In this document: positions 40,401 through 52,560 of the stretch, piece after piece
Layout of the letters: each line of letters opens with the position of its first letter
Position numbering within the stretch: position 1 is the stretch's first letter
Source: Cruorifilaria tuberocauda
Taxonomy: Eukaryota > Nematoda > Chromadorea > Rhabditida > Onchocercidae
Assembly (NCBI GenBank): GCA_013365365.1
Contig: JABVXU010000252.1
Span: forward strand, 1 to 64,000
Reading direction: 5' to 3'
DNA: 64,000 bases
The notes under the pieces: generated by a model
What the model was told of the DNA's origin: nothing
The model's input: the letters and a program-made list of their open reading frames with translations, nothing else
The model's database searches: none
Position numbers and translations under genes: made by a program

Positions 40401-40898
40401 TACAGAATACTGCAATGAGCTAATGAGACCCTGGAATCGAAATGAATCGTAGCAATTGCGCATAAGTAACCAAACCGGATATAATAACTCAAAACGAAAC
40501 CCGATCAATAAATCAAGCGCAATACAACTGAGCCATACCAACACAAATTTGACATAAACGAATCCACCAAAATGTCTGTAAAGTGTCATGTTAGAAGTAG
40601 TGGAGAAGCAGCACCATACCATCAGCGATGCATGTATCGGGCCAGAGGCAACCTGGAACTATACAATTCTATGCTTCAGCGGATAGAAAAAATTGTTCGG
40701 CAGTTAGTTGTAACGAGCGAAAATGCACACAAATTTTATTGCGAAACGAAAAATAATCTTCAGGAACTATACTGACGATAATATAAATATATCCAACTCT
40801 ACTAACCCACAACACATTGTTTCTGCAATACGGCCGCGTCCTTTTAAATTTCTGCGCAGTTTTGGCACATCGGTTGCTCGCGTTGTTCTCTTTATCAT
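34475..40898 (-). CDS. maco-1: Macoilin
   Basis: Conserved neuronal ER/nuclear-envelope protein required for normal neuronal activity in C. elegans. Sixteen exons: 40807-40898, 40404-40575, 40162-40288, 39936-40040, 39526-39775, 39184-39335, 38568-38807, 37830-38096, 37386-37710, 36670-36828, 36386-36568, 36026-36179, 35662-35797, 35277-35404, 34925-35061, 34475-34682. They sum to 2835 bases, 944 residues, every phase fitting. N-terminal membrane region, residues about 30-250, includes FRFELLYPVWLLMRNCYDSF, LICFVFLPVQLLFFLASTYV and the family hallmark LCRPFAAHCIGYPVVMLGFG. A low-complexity Ser/Asn-rich middle follows, then a coiled coil (about 577-830; KLANIMKAREQDKSAIQLLE, EEHAAARALAAAQSNK, HLEKSLSAENRLK). 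It is longer than the human protein because of the middle. The hydrophobic stretch YLWRVIWDLLWSIVLYILGG at about 388-408 looks like an extra membrane segment. A decayed copy of exon 36386-36568 lies in the intron 36829-37385. Confidence 0.96.
36895..37130 (-). pseudogene. Decayed duplicate of a macoilin coiled-coil exon, inside a macoilin intron
   Basis: This intronic segment aligns along its length with 36285-36545, that is, the exon 36386-36568 plus part of its flanking intron. On the minus strand it still reads RELNAEKHSKIKGEHAAACA then LTAAQSNK beside ELNAEKRNKIKEEHAAARAL in the real exon. A stop codon and a frame change in the left part would break the protein. The donor-side sequence is altered too, so it is probably not spliced in. 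It looks like a local segmental duplication of about 240-270 bases with later decay. Confidence 0.8.
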
Positions 40899-41033
40899 TT
40901 CGGCAGTGGCTTTGCCTTAGGAATTAATCAATTGAAAACTGCTGAAAACACATCATCAATTTTTCACAAAAAGGACAAGCGACATTTAAGGCGAAAAACA
41001 TTTAACGATCACACGGAACTTACCGATGTAAAG

Positions 41034-41237
41034 CATCAAACAAATTAACCTTTCAAATAGGTTATATAAATAGATCATTTCTACTGTTGCTACTACTAAC
41101 AAATTTGTATTAAAAAAACCAATATTTATTAGTGTTAAATCTATGAAAACGACCAATAATGCTTGTACGTCGAGATAAGGAAAAACGTGAAGTGCAGCAA
41201 ATTCACCAAGAATTAAACAGTTAATAACTCTATGCAA
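41034..41237 (-). other. Hydrophobic exon-like frame upstream of macoilin
   Basis: About 67 codons rich in Leu, Val and Ile (for example YLDVQALLVVFIDLTLINIG, then NTNLLVVATVEMIYLYN) end exactly at a strong donor, ATCG followed by GTAAGT. It lies 135 bases upstream of the macoilin start. It could be a 5' exon of macoilin, an exon of another membrane protein, or chance. Not recognised. Confidence 0.25.
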
Positions 41238-41689
41238 ATTATTCTCAAAACTACATTGAAATACATTTATAGTTTAATAGAAAAAGATAACGAGGAAGAG
41301 CACGGTTGTTCTCCCTTTTGTAGTTTCAATATAACAAAAAAAAATGCGAATCCATAGAAATCCGTAAAAACAATGATATTTGCAACATGAAATACCATCA
41401 ACACTAGTATGAAATTTACACCTATAACTCAAGCAAAAAAATTGCGCATATCAAGATGCCAGCTTAATCCAAAAGCTACACAGCCAACTTAGTTTAACCG
41501 CTACAGTCTTCAATGAAAAAGCACAATAATTTGAACGCAAAACACTTGTAAATCTGGAACACACGAGTTGTCATGGATATTGAATTGATTGAGAGATAGA
41601 ATTTCATTTCTAAGAGGTAGATAAATTGGTCTATTATCAAATGACTGCGGTGAAAAAAGTGTTATCGACTTAGTCTGCTCCATCGCAAG

Positions 41690-42240
41690 CTTTCAAGTGC
41701 AGCTGACAGCAATTTCCCAACAACCAAGCAAGCCTCACCTTCTTCCCTATCCTATTGCTATTCTCCTCATTCCCAACCTCCCTCTCTGCTGGACCTCTAT
41801 CATTATTATCATCATCTAGACAATCCTTCTTTTAGCTAGATAGCTAAGTCGTTTAGTTTATCCCTCCTCCGTTACTTCAAGCCTTACTAGCCAATGTCTT
41901 CCTTTTCCAGATAAATGCAAATCAATAGTAGTTAAGCCTGCTGTTTCTCCTCCTTTTTCACAGTTCAATCCTCTAAAGTTCTGTGAAACACATGGTTCAG
42001 TCTCTAAGATGTTATCAATCAGTTCCAGTCCGCTTCAACCCATGCTTTCCTCTTGCGCTTCTCGACGGTACATTCATTCACCAGCAACGCATCTTCTGTC
42101 AACCTCATCTCCATCATATCCGCCTCTTTATTATTTTTTATCTGTTGCCTTTTTACTGCATTCCACTACATGCAACTTTCTAAGAATCCCGTCCTGAAAA
42201 CATTCATATACTTTTTTCCTTCCTCTATTCGAAATTAGTC
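41690..42240. promoter_or_regulatory. Pyrimidine-rich (CT on +, GA on -) block upstream of macoilin
   Basis: The plus strand is strongly enriched in C and T over several hundred bases (blocks such as CTTCTTCCCTATCC and CCAACCTCCCTCTCTGC), unlike the surrounding AT-rich DNA. Seen from the macoilin strand this is a GA-rich upstream region, similar in composition to the one before the zinc-finger gene. It may be promoter DNA for macoilin; this is inference. Confidence 0.3.
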
Positions 42241-42624
42241 TAAGGCAAAACCTCTGCATTTTAAAATTTCAATACAGTCGATTCCATTCATATGCGCTGC
42301 CATACGAGAAGATCAGATGACGTCTCATATATCACATATATGGTTACGAAGCAAGAGACAAAGATGTCTAGTTGGCAAAAGATTCCGCGATTAGATATGT
42401 AATCTAAGTTTATATTCCAAAATGTTTCGTGAAATAGAATTCATCTGTTTAAAATTCTTAAATAATATCCAAATAGGTCATATTTCCTCATTAAGTTGTA
42501 TTGCGTTTCATTATAATATAAAGGCAAAATATTCCATTAGCTTGTAAAATGATGAGAGTTTATGTTCTGAACACTGTCTCGTGTAAGAGTTTAGTCAGCT
42601 TGGAACGTATAACCACCTTCTATT

Positions 42625-42681
42625 AAATTTTATAAATACTGTTAGAAGGTTTTCTACCTTCTAACAGCATTTATAAAATTT
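42625..42681. repeat. 26-bp foldback (hairpin) with 5-base loop
   Basis: Arms 42625-42650 and 42656-42681 are inverted copies with one mismatch (a G-U pair in RNA) around the loop TTTCT. A related sequence, CCTTCTAACAACATTTAT, occurs singly at about 43207-43224, which suggests a small dispersed foldback element. A hairpin RNA precursor is possible but unsupported. Confidence 0.8.
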
Positions 42682-43384
42682 GATAATTTGTCACCTAATG
42701 AAGTAAATTCATTAACTGACGCATAGCTTATATGCAGTTTGCTAACAGCAAAATAAACGACGTGATGGAAAAGAAATAGTAGATTAGAATAAAAAATTAG
42801 AAGGGAAGCTTCATATAAACACCAAAGAGCAGCATTTTGAATCTAGCTCTGAAGTATAGGAGCAATAGTGAACAGTTATATTAGTTGATTGCCAGATCAG
42901 AGTAACAATAATTGCTCTGCTTCATTATTAGTGATAATTCAGCCGTCAACTCCTAAAAAGTTTCCTGTTTGCGAACTTTTCCAACAAACTATTTAGAGCC
43001 CAAAATACCAAGTCATCAAAATATAAACCTGAGTTGGACACAACTAAAATTTCGGATGAAATTCTTAAATATGGTAACTTGTCGATATTGCTGATTCGTT
43101 TGTTCCTTTTGTCATACTTTCAGTGAAGCTTTGATAATCTGATTACAAGAAAAAAGTAATCATAAGAAAGTTCTCCAATTAATCCTTAATATACTGTGTG
43201 AAAATCCTTCTAACAACATTTATTTTTCAATAAAGTGAATACTGAGGGTATTAAAAGGACATCTGACGACATAATTATTAAATCATTTTGTTCCAGTCCC
43301 AAGCTATAATGAATGTTCGATTCCATAACAAGCAAAAAATTAATCTTGCTGGAGTTCAAAATGTTGCTTACAAAGAGCTATAAT

Positions 43385-44430
43385 GATCCACAAAAAGTGG
43401 CAGACTCATTAGATTAAACATCGGAGGTGAACACCAGGAAATCACCGACAATTTTACCACTGTTTCATATGCTATGCCATTTCCATTCACTACATTTTAA
43501 TACCTTTCAATCATACCTAATCTAAAAGGACTAGCAAGGAATAAGTGGAAACAGTTCTTTCTCCGTTTAATTATATTTCACTTTCTCACAGTTCATCTTG
43601 CCGTTGACTATGGAAAGTTTATTTTAAGTCTACTTTATTATCAAAACAATAATGATGATGTATTTGTAGGCCTAATTTGATGAATTATAATCCTTAAGCT
43701 ACCGTGTAAAATCTGCAGGTAACACGAAATTAAAAGTTCTCTTGCTGTAACGACTAGAGATATCCATTCATCCCACACTTTATATCGATATTAAATTTAT
43801 CTAAACAATAAGCCTATAATTTTGTTATATAATAGGTACGAACGGCACCACTTCAATGGATTTAGTTGATAAAGACAGAAATCAAAAAAAAACTTCGAAA
43901 TTGACAATAAACGAAATAACGCAGTAAACTTGCAACTAGAGATGGTGGATAAACTTACCAAAGCCAGATTGAAAATGTGGAGGACCAATTAAATGGTTGA
44001 CGCCATCAACCTTCTAACCTTAGGCCCAAGCACATAATTCAACAATAATCAACATATTGATGGAGACAGCATTAGTTTGTCACATCCTCATACACATCGA
44101 TGTATTCAATCTGATAGCAACTTGACCCATGTAACTCCGCGACATGATCTCAAAAGATATGTCACGGAGAAGTTATGATTTCTACTTTTAATTTCTTCTG
44201 TGCAGAGCCAAAGAAGAACTAATAAAGCAATACTACTCATTAGATCATCGTGATCAAATTATGGTCAAATTTATAGTTTCATTGAAGAAAATCAACGAAG
44301 TAAGTATTGAGTTTATATTAAAGGAAGGATTAAAGAGCAGATAAACTATGAGATATGTTACGGTACTATCAGATAATATAAAGACGGAAAAATCGGATAA
44401 ATCAATGAGTATTCTGGCACTTTCCTAAAA
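43385..44430 (+). pseudogene. Scattered coding-like pieces, unidentified
   Basis: Several short plus-strand frames have protein-like composition: about 43385-43500 (RLIRLNIGGEHQEITDNF), 43870-43990 (LQLEMVDKLTKARLKMW), 44037-44177 (SLSHPHTHRCIQSDSNLTHV), and 44206-44299, which sits between TTCTTCTGTGCAG and GTAAGT and reads AKEELIKQYYSLDHRDQIMV. The last slightly recalls the IEQYSAGHLDML helix of KCNQ potassium channels. The pieces do not join in one frame. They may be remains of one decayed gene or transposon, or chance. Confidence 0.3.
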
Positions 44431-45374
44431 TATTCGTTGTTGTCAATCAACTATCTCACAAATCATTACGGTTCAACAATGCACTGTTAAGAAATAAAAG
44501 CATTTATTGGATTCACCATGTTTTCTATCGATGCCGCAATATTTCCAACCACCATAATGGTTTCGAAATGTAAGCAGAATAGTTGTTATGGAGTAAGCTA
44601 GCCGGCAAGTTCTGGTAATTGTGGAATATTTGTTAAATTTTTATATGTTGGCACTCTTTAAAGTATGAATTAAAATAGTGTAAACAAGCAAAATTTAAGA
44701 TTTGAAATGGTATCAGTTACTTTGAATTAATTGAGCCTATTCTGCTGGCAGTATTGATGCAATAAAAAACAAATTATAGAATAAGAATCTTGTGAGTTAA
44801 TGATGCTCGTTTTTAAGATATCTCGTGATATCTTTCACAATTATGACATCTCAGAATGTGCTCTGACACTTTTGAACTTACAGTGCACGTAGAATTTCTT
44901 TCAAAATGGTACATGAGGATTGAAAAGATTAAAGTGATCAACGCATTGCCATGATTTTTCCATGGCGACGTTTGTTTCACTTCCTAGCATGATTTTTACT
45001 TCAGGAATACTTTTTATTTCTAATGAAGAGTAATGAGCTAGGATTTAATTCGTATAATTTCTCGTCACTGTCCTAGCATTAAAACGTTAAAATGTAGAAC
45101 ATAATGTAAATACAATTGTACATCATCTGTTTATTTCTTGTATTTTAAACATTTGCTTTGTTTTCTCGAATTTAAAAGTTGATCTATCTCTGAGACGACA
45201 AAAGCAGTGGTAATAGGTAGCCGCTGATTCATCTATTAATCAACTTTCTAAATAAAATATTTGATTATAATATCTTTATGTTCATTCAGTTATATGTTCA
45301 ATTTAAAGTCATCTTCTACTTTGGTTGGCATGTATACATGTTTAACGTCAATTGCAAAACTACGCATTTCATGC

Positions 45375-45726
45375 CTTAATTTTAAGCACAGCAAGATCAG
45401 TTTTTGCATCATAGCCTAAACTTCTGCTTTGAAATAAGTGTCATCGTTCATGGTAACTGTGATATGCTTTTTAATAACGTGATAAGCAGTAACTATAATT
45501 CCACTCTTATCTATAATAAGCCCAAGTAGTACTGCTTCTCTATTGATGTTTGAACTCTTGTCCATAAAAAATCGATCAAAGTATTTAAAGAATTCTCTAA
45601 AACATCGGGAAAATCATTTCTTGGCAATGGAACTCTAATCTTTTTGTACTTCCTTGCTTGATAACTTTCCTTTTTTCCCTTTCTGGTATACTTTCTATAG
45701 GCTTTCTACCCTTCTCTGAAGTTATG
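45375..45726 (-). pseudogene. htrA: Remnant of a bacterial DegP/HtrA serine protease, probably from Wolbachia
   Basis: On the minus strand, intronless pieces follow the order of the N-terminal part of a Rickettsiales-type periplasmic DegP/HtrA protease: KPIESIPEREK, then RVPLPRNDFPDVL, then REFFKYFDRFFMDKSSN, then LGLIIDKSGIIVTAYHVIKK, then TVTMNDDTYFKAEV and LGYDAKTDLAVLKIK. YHVI carries the catalytic histidine, and the Asp of KTDLAVLKI is the catalytic aspartate position. The frame changes at least three times and a TAG interrupts it after KAEV. The usual GSGFII has become LGLII. The serine (GNSGG) region and the rest of the gene are absent. Bacterial-style sequence, lack of introns and broken frames fit an old nuclear insertion of endosymbiont DNA, well known in filarial worms. 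The Wolbachia origin is inference; an HtrA identity is strong. It cannot encode an active protease. Confidence 0.78.
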
Positions 45727-48634
45727 AAGCTGAATAGAATGCACAAAATACACCGGAAAATATGCTGGAAACCGTAAGAAATTTAACAATATAAAATAAT
45801 TCATATGATTATTTTTATGTTATTGATTTTTATGATGATTTCAATATCATCATACAAATCCCCTTTCCCTATAGATTGCTTAATCATTCTGTTATCTACT
45901 GTATATATCTACGTGATATTCCATTTATTTTCTACTGTCTAGTTATTGACTTGTCTGAATGATTCTTTTTTTAAATATATATTTGTATATATTATTATTT
46001 ATTATTTATGGAGACTTATTACTGAATCAAATCCCACCCAATCTCCCCGAATGAAGTTCTCTCAACTCCTGACCAACCAATCAGTCAATCAATCATCAAT
46101 GATTCATTTATTAGTGTCAACTTTATATTCTGCCGCAAACAACTCTTCGACAAATAAATCTGTATAACAAATTATTGTTCGCGAAATAAAATTATGACTT
46201 CTCGAAAATTTTATAACAATAAATGAATGTAATTTTATATGCATTATATGAATATAAAACTGATTAGATCCTCACATAGCCTGAAATGATAGAGCAAGCA
46301 TTAAGTTCATTATTATTGGGCAAGAATGGTAAATAAGTATTCTGTCGGGATACAACTCATGCTTTCATTCACCAAATAACTTCTGAAAATAATATTGTTC
46401 AATAATATGATATAGCACAGCTGCTTACACACATCTGCTATTTACGTCACAAACAGGGATACAATTTAAGATAAAATTGATAAATAGAGCATGTCGATAA
46501 TTGTATGCAACAATCATCCATTACCTGAACAAACTTCAACAAGTAATGTGATCGTGAATGATTTCAGTACACATAAACAAGATCTGAAGCTGAACAGATG
46601 TATTCGATAATTGAATGCTAATCTGTTATTTCTTCATCCATTCAAAAACTGTATCATTATATTCTTAGTTTTACTGGGATATAAACAGAAGGGTTATCAG
46701 AATTACCAAAAAATAATGCGGTTGTCGATGTTTCAAGTATTTTATTCATTCATTCATAAGGATTGATATGAACTCTATCTTATCAACCAAGACTTATCCT
46801 CGATAAAAGCAAAGAACGAAAAATTTTGAGATCAAATATTGCAAACTGTGGCTCTTCAGTGCCTATTTTAATAGGTATTGCATGATTAACGATACGATAG
46901 TTAGCAAAAGTAAATGCATCGTTGTATCTTCTCTAACAACTTATGACTTAAATATTCCATTTCCTTATGAGAAGTAGTTTATTCAAACGAAAAATGAGGA
47001 AATATTTATTTTTATTTAAATTTTATTAACAAGAAGCAGCAATTGTCGCTTCTTTTTGAATAAAAGTTGAAAAGTTGGTCACTCATTTAGGTAGTAAATT
47101 ACTGCAGGACCATACGATATGCTATTTAAGTAATGAGCTAATAAAATCAGCTGCGAGATGTAGCTGATATTATCTTTCGCTGTAATTTGCATAAATATTT
47201 GTTATACTCATTGTTGTTGCTTCATTTTTGCCTAAATGGCTTTGTTTTCTTGAAAATTTTATATTTGACTAAAATAATAAAATGAACGTCGCTCAGAGTG
47301 CTTAAAAAAAGCATTGCGAAATGTTTGAAACGGAATACTCGTATCCAATGTTAATGGCAATACTCTAAGGAATACTGGCTGCTAACTTCTTCCAACATCA
47401 CATCTGAAAAGATTCGAAAAATAAACGAAGACAAAAGTAAAGAGGATTTAAAAACTACGCTGTCTCTCTTATAAAAGAAGGAAAGAACCAGCCTCATTAG
47501 ATTTTTGTCGAATGTAAAAAATTAAATTACATGTTTCTCTCGTTTTCTAATCGCGTAAATGAAAGTATATGAATTGTGAGACCTAGTGTTTCCAACTGAA
47601 CACAGTAATTTTATTATGTTTTGTTCTACATGTTGACTATATGCTTTTGAAACAGTAATAAGCTAGAAATCTTTTATTGTGAATTGAAAATGAGTGCAAT
47701 TCAAGAAACACTTTATTGGTTTTCAAAATTTTATGCTCAAATAAGAAACGATCATTGAGTGCAATCAAATGAAAGTAACACAGCCGAATTTGATCTAAAT
47801 TGATGTAGGAGTTTTAGTTTTTTTTTACAATTTTAGAACTATTTTATACATTTGTAAACATGCTTTCAAGACTGAAAAATTCTAAATGAAGTGGGATAAA
47901 TTAGTATGAATATACTGTTTATATAAAGAGGAGATTTATTCAAAATGGAAATTGAAAAAAAAAACCTTTCCTTGTTACAACTTCTAGTAATAGTCGAATA
48001 TCTCCGAATTATTTAACATTTTACTGAATAGAACAATAGTGCAATTTCAATCAGTAACTAGAAAGGCCATTTCTTCTTTTAAGGTCAGCCTTAACTTCAA
48101 TTTTATGGCTAATAAGCATTGATCAACATATACTTATGATTATGATAATTAAAAATACACTGTAATGCTGCGTATGATATTTTACTAATCATGTCTAATT
48201 CCTAACATATAATTCAATCTCTTCTGAAAATTGTGGTCGAGTAGCAAGAAAATTTTTTAATTTACCAATTTTTTCCTCAGTTCATTTCTTATAAGCTTTA
48301 TTTAAAAAGTAGAAAAGCAAAATTATGAAAAACTATTTCAACTAAAACTATTCTCTGCTTCTCGATTTCTATGTGCAAACTTGAATATTCGATTAATGAT
48401 CAAAGCAACTTAAAATTGCAATTTATTTATTTTCAAATTAATGGATTCTTGTACAAAATGAATAGTTCTTTATCGTTCATACCTATCATATTTCTTAAAC
48501 AAGTATAATATCAGGCGTGTACCCACCAATCAAAACATTAAAATCAGCATGAAAAATGGCGGTATGCAGATTAATTGTCAAGGAAGATTCATAAAATAAA
48601 AGTACATCATGATTGTATGAATTTATTGTATAAA

Positions 48635-51600
48635 TTATAAGGAAGTTTGCACAAGTGGGAATATAGAAGTATCAGGATCATGTTGCGCCAGTGGCGCTTT
48701 CCGAATTAATTCATTTGCGCTTCTTGAAGTGTTGCTTTCTAATGTTACTTCATCGTTTTGGAATAGTTGTGATTTTGATTTTTGCTTTTGCAATAATCCA
48801 GTGAATTTATTTTGCACTACTACCATTGCCAAAGTTGAACACATTGTTATCTTAAATGTTTCTGGTTCTTTTGATTGATTGTTACGAGTAAAATCAAAAT
48901 GATTCCGAATCCGATAGCGAATAAGCACAAAAATACAAGCAATAAAAAGTAGCATCGTAGCGAATAATGCAATAACAAACATTAATTGCCGTATAAGCCA
49001 GTTTTGCAATGTTCCTTTCCATCCTTCAGTTTCTTCCCAAAAAGTTGTGAAGGTATTGGGAGAATTTGGAAGAAATAATTCTTTCTCTTCTTTTCCTTTT
49101 AATCGGTTAATTGAACTAATTCGTAGATCGAAACGTTTTATATTGGTGAGAAACCCGGTAGTAACTTCGCACCAATAGGTAGCCTCATCTTCAGGTACCG
49201 TTTGTCGAATATGCATCAAATGATATGTTCCATTGCTGGATGTAATAGCTTCTATTACAATTCTATTATTATTTAAATGGAGAAACCGAGAGACCAACTC
49301 ATTTTTATGCCACTGTACTATAGGCATAGGATCACCCCAAACATTACACAGTAATGATATCGTTTCGCCTTCTCTTATCTGTAGTGTTTCCTGGAATGGT
49401 GGCTCAATTACTGGTCCACATGCGAAATCCTGCAACTATTATTTAGTTAATGATTATATTTTTCAAAAAATCTTACAACACTTCAAATAACTTTTCGGTG
49501 AAATGAGCATAATTGCCTATTTGAATGATCTCAGTTTCGAAAAATTTTCAACCATGTCGAAAAAACCGATCATACATATGTGATATTTTTCGGTTACGCT
49601 ACATTATATACTGCACAAGCAAATACATCGATTTTTGCTTTCCAATCAGTACTACCTAACACTATCTTTAAGACTAAATTAACAATCAAAATGGAAAATA
49701 TAAATGAAGTGTAACTGAACTTATGCACAACTCAAACGAAATTTCGTTTCATGACTAATTTTTTGAAATTAATTCATCAGATAAATGCTATGTCACTCAA
49801 AATTTCAAAAAATGTTGCGAAGAACATGTATAAAATTTTTGGATCATTTAAAATCTAAAATAGATATTTACTTCGTTTATGAATTATTAAACACAGGCAG
49901 TTAGGACCTCAGATACTACTCTTTACGACCTTAACAAATGTGTCTATTGGTCTTCAGGTAATCAAATTGTTATAATATGGGGATATCAACAATTTCGAAA
50001 TGTGTAATCTTTAATCTTGAAGAAACGAAAAAATGAATAGTTCGAAAAACCGATGTCTAATTAGACAAAAAATTTTCCAAATAGAGTTATTGTTTCAAAG
50101 AGTACTTTTCAATGTACATTGTGGCGATACTATCGATAGATGCCCTATTCGAAATCACTCAGATCTTTGCATTTTGCTCTATTCTTTAATTTTCGAATAT
50201 TTACAGATTACAAAAACTCCGTCTTCCTAAAAATAAGGATAATACAGAATGACTTGAATAAACATTTATATTATTAAGTAAATATGTAACCTTAATTAGT
50301 TTTATACCGTATTGTCGAAATCAAAACTTAAGTAAATTGATCTTCCACCAAACTTTTTTCTTATAAATCATAAGTTTTAATAACTTGGTACAATTTACAA
50401 GGGCACCGATATGAAATTAATCAATTTATTATCTCAATACACTAAGAGTATACTCTTTAGAAAGAACTTCCTTAAAACAATTAGTAACTGAAAATCTTCC
50501 ACTTATAAAAACATAATTTAATTAATTGTGGGCAATGTTTTTTTCGCATTTTTCGAACACAATTTAGAAAAAGAAGACGGACAACTCTTTTTCTTGCTGG
50601 ACTTACGCAATGCTTCATTCATATTCAGATTCTATTCGATTTTTGTTTTTTTTTGTTACAAAATTTATTGTTGTCCGAACAGTAAAATTTTTTTTGGAAT
50701 TCATTTCCCTAAATTTCCATGAAATTTCTGAAAAAAGAATAAGAAATGCCGGAAAAAATTTTTAATTTTAATGTATTCTACAATCCGATCTACTTCTGAT
50801 GGTTTTAGAAGAAATTGTAAAATAGATGAATAAATTACTGTAAATACAAAAAAAAGAGCTCTAATAAAAAAATGCTACTTTCATAGTTATGCCTGCTATG
50901 TATGATGTGAAAGATAAGTGACTTATTAGATTATTATTTGAAACTATAACATTTCTAATAATTGTACATAATCAATCAATAATTTATTATTCCAACAAAA
51001 AATTTGACTACGAATTAGAAATTTATTCCAATGCACATCCTGTTCCTATTTAATTTTCTTACCATCAAGTTCCGTTGACGGAATAAATGAATTTTGATGA
51101 AAAACATTGCGTGGATGGAAGAGATGTTTACAGCAACTTCAAAACTTTGGAAAATGGATGATAAGCATTTAATATACACTAATTAAAATTCAGTCTAAAT
51201 GAGTAATAGAAGTCATTTCAGAGCTCTCCATATATGGCATCGTTAAACCATTTGAATTTCTGGTGTAAACAATACTTTCTCTTGAATATGTGGATAAATC
51301 TTCAAATCAAATCTTCTCTCAAAACTTGGAACAATGCAAGTTTTCCTCGAAATGCTTGAGAATCCAACATTACTGAATTTTTGGGTAAACAGGGAAATAG
51401 AATTTTGCATCCTTTTGATAATTATTAAAGCATGTTTGATTAAGAAGATAATAAACTTTTCAAATTTTCCTAATTGCTCATGTTAAAATATTCTTTGAAG
51501 TTTTCGAATGACTTAATAATTACTTGATAAAATTAATTATTTTTGACAGAAAATTTCGCTTACTTCTAAACTAAGATCATTCCAATCAATACCATGAATT

Positions 51601-52337
51601 CGTGATGGTTCATAACATCGTGATGATTTGGCATTTAGAGTTTTTCGCTGAAAAGCTATAAAATCTCGCAAATGACAATCACATCGCCATGGACATCCAT
51701 CCAGTTCAATAATCCGTATCATATGTCCGAAATTCACGGATTTTATGACATGAAGTCGATTGTAAGATAGATCAATTACTTCCAGTTTCGGCAATAATAA
51801 ATTATATTCAGCAAGGTAGCGAATTTTATTATGTGAAAGGTCGAGATATGTTAATTGTTGTAGGGAGAACAGTAATGGAACATCAATGAAATTATTATAA
51901 GAGATAATCAAATTTTGAATGAAAAATTGAGAATTACTCTTGAACTCAAGAGTTTGGAGTAAATTATGTGACAGATCAAGTCTTCGTAAATTCGTTGCAA
52001 AAATGAAAGCTTCCGGTGAGATATCCGACAAATTACAAAAGTTCATCATTACTGTTACAACTTCTGTATTGTTTAGCAACAATAATCGTTTCACCATAGA
52101 ATCTAGGATTCTAAGAATCATCGTTCCAGACGGAATCGATGAAATATTTTGAAATGTAGCATTGATGCATTCATAGACACGCCGATTATTCTGTGTGAAT
52201 TCTTTACAATTACTCCTATCACTGGCAAAATCATTAATAATAATATCGCTTCTTATAAGAACAGAGGACAGCGATAAAAGAATAAAATAATACGGATAAA
52301 ACAGAATTGAAGAATTAAATTTCCAAAATATTGGCAT
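48635..52337 (-). CDS. Leucine-rich-repeat and immunoglobulin-domain transmembrane protein
   Basis: Two exons, 51564-52337 and 48635-49429, joined across a 2.1 kb intron at GAA|GTAAGC, encode 522 residues. Signal peptide about residues 1-30 ([14 protein letters not shown] core). Extracellular part: N-terminal cysteine region, about five LRRs ([44 protein letters not shown]), an LRR C-cap ([12 protein letters not shown], completed across the splice by SLE-DFACGP), then one Ig domain with Cys about 286 and 345 ([17 protein letters not shown]). Membrane helix about 407-430 ([19 protein letters not shown]), then a cytoplasmic tail of about 90 residues without a kinase or TIR domain. Architecture matches the LRR-Ig family of adhesion and guidance receptors (AMIGO, LINGO, kekkon; IGLR in C. 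elegans). Ligand unknown. Confidence 0.9.
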
Positions 52338-52459
52338 TTTTACATCAAAAGGACAAATGCGAAGGTCGTAATATTACATCGAAAACATTTCCAGAAAACT
52401 GAATTAAAATAAAGTAAAGCGAAATTTCGAAATTAAAGACAACTCTAATTAGACGATTC

Positions 52460-52560
52460 GTACTTCTGGTAGAGAATTATTGTTTCGGAAGTGAATTCCA
52501 ACTCTTGATGAGTCTGTAAAGAATGCTTTGCTGAAAATTTACAAATATATCAGAAGAATG
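52460..52560 (-). mobile_element. Possible end of a non-LTR retrotransposon ORF
   Basis: The minus strand reads FQQSILYRLIKSWNSLPKQ followed by a stop. R-x-I-x-x-W-N-x-L-P is typical of the C-terminal end of LINE reverse-transcriptase proteins. Only about 30 residues are visible and no RT motif is nearby, so this is a weak call. Confidence 0.25.

Larger units (their letters stand above)
40899..48634. other. 7.7 kb gap between macoilin and the LRR-Ig gene
   Basis: No intact gene found. Contents: a hydrophobic minus-strand frame at 41034-41237, a pyrimidine-rich block at about 41690-42240, a foldback at 42625-42681, short plus-strand coding-like pieces at 43385-44430, and a bacterial HtrA remnant at 45375-45726. 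From 45730 to 48634 I see only AT-rich sequence. Confidence 0.5.

Noticed and set aside
43385..43500. T1 tetramerisation domain of a voltage-gated potassium channel (RLNIGG motif)
   Set aside because: The rest of the T1 domain is missing and the frame ends within 25 codons; six residues alone are not enough.
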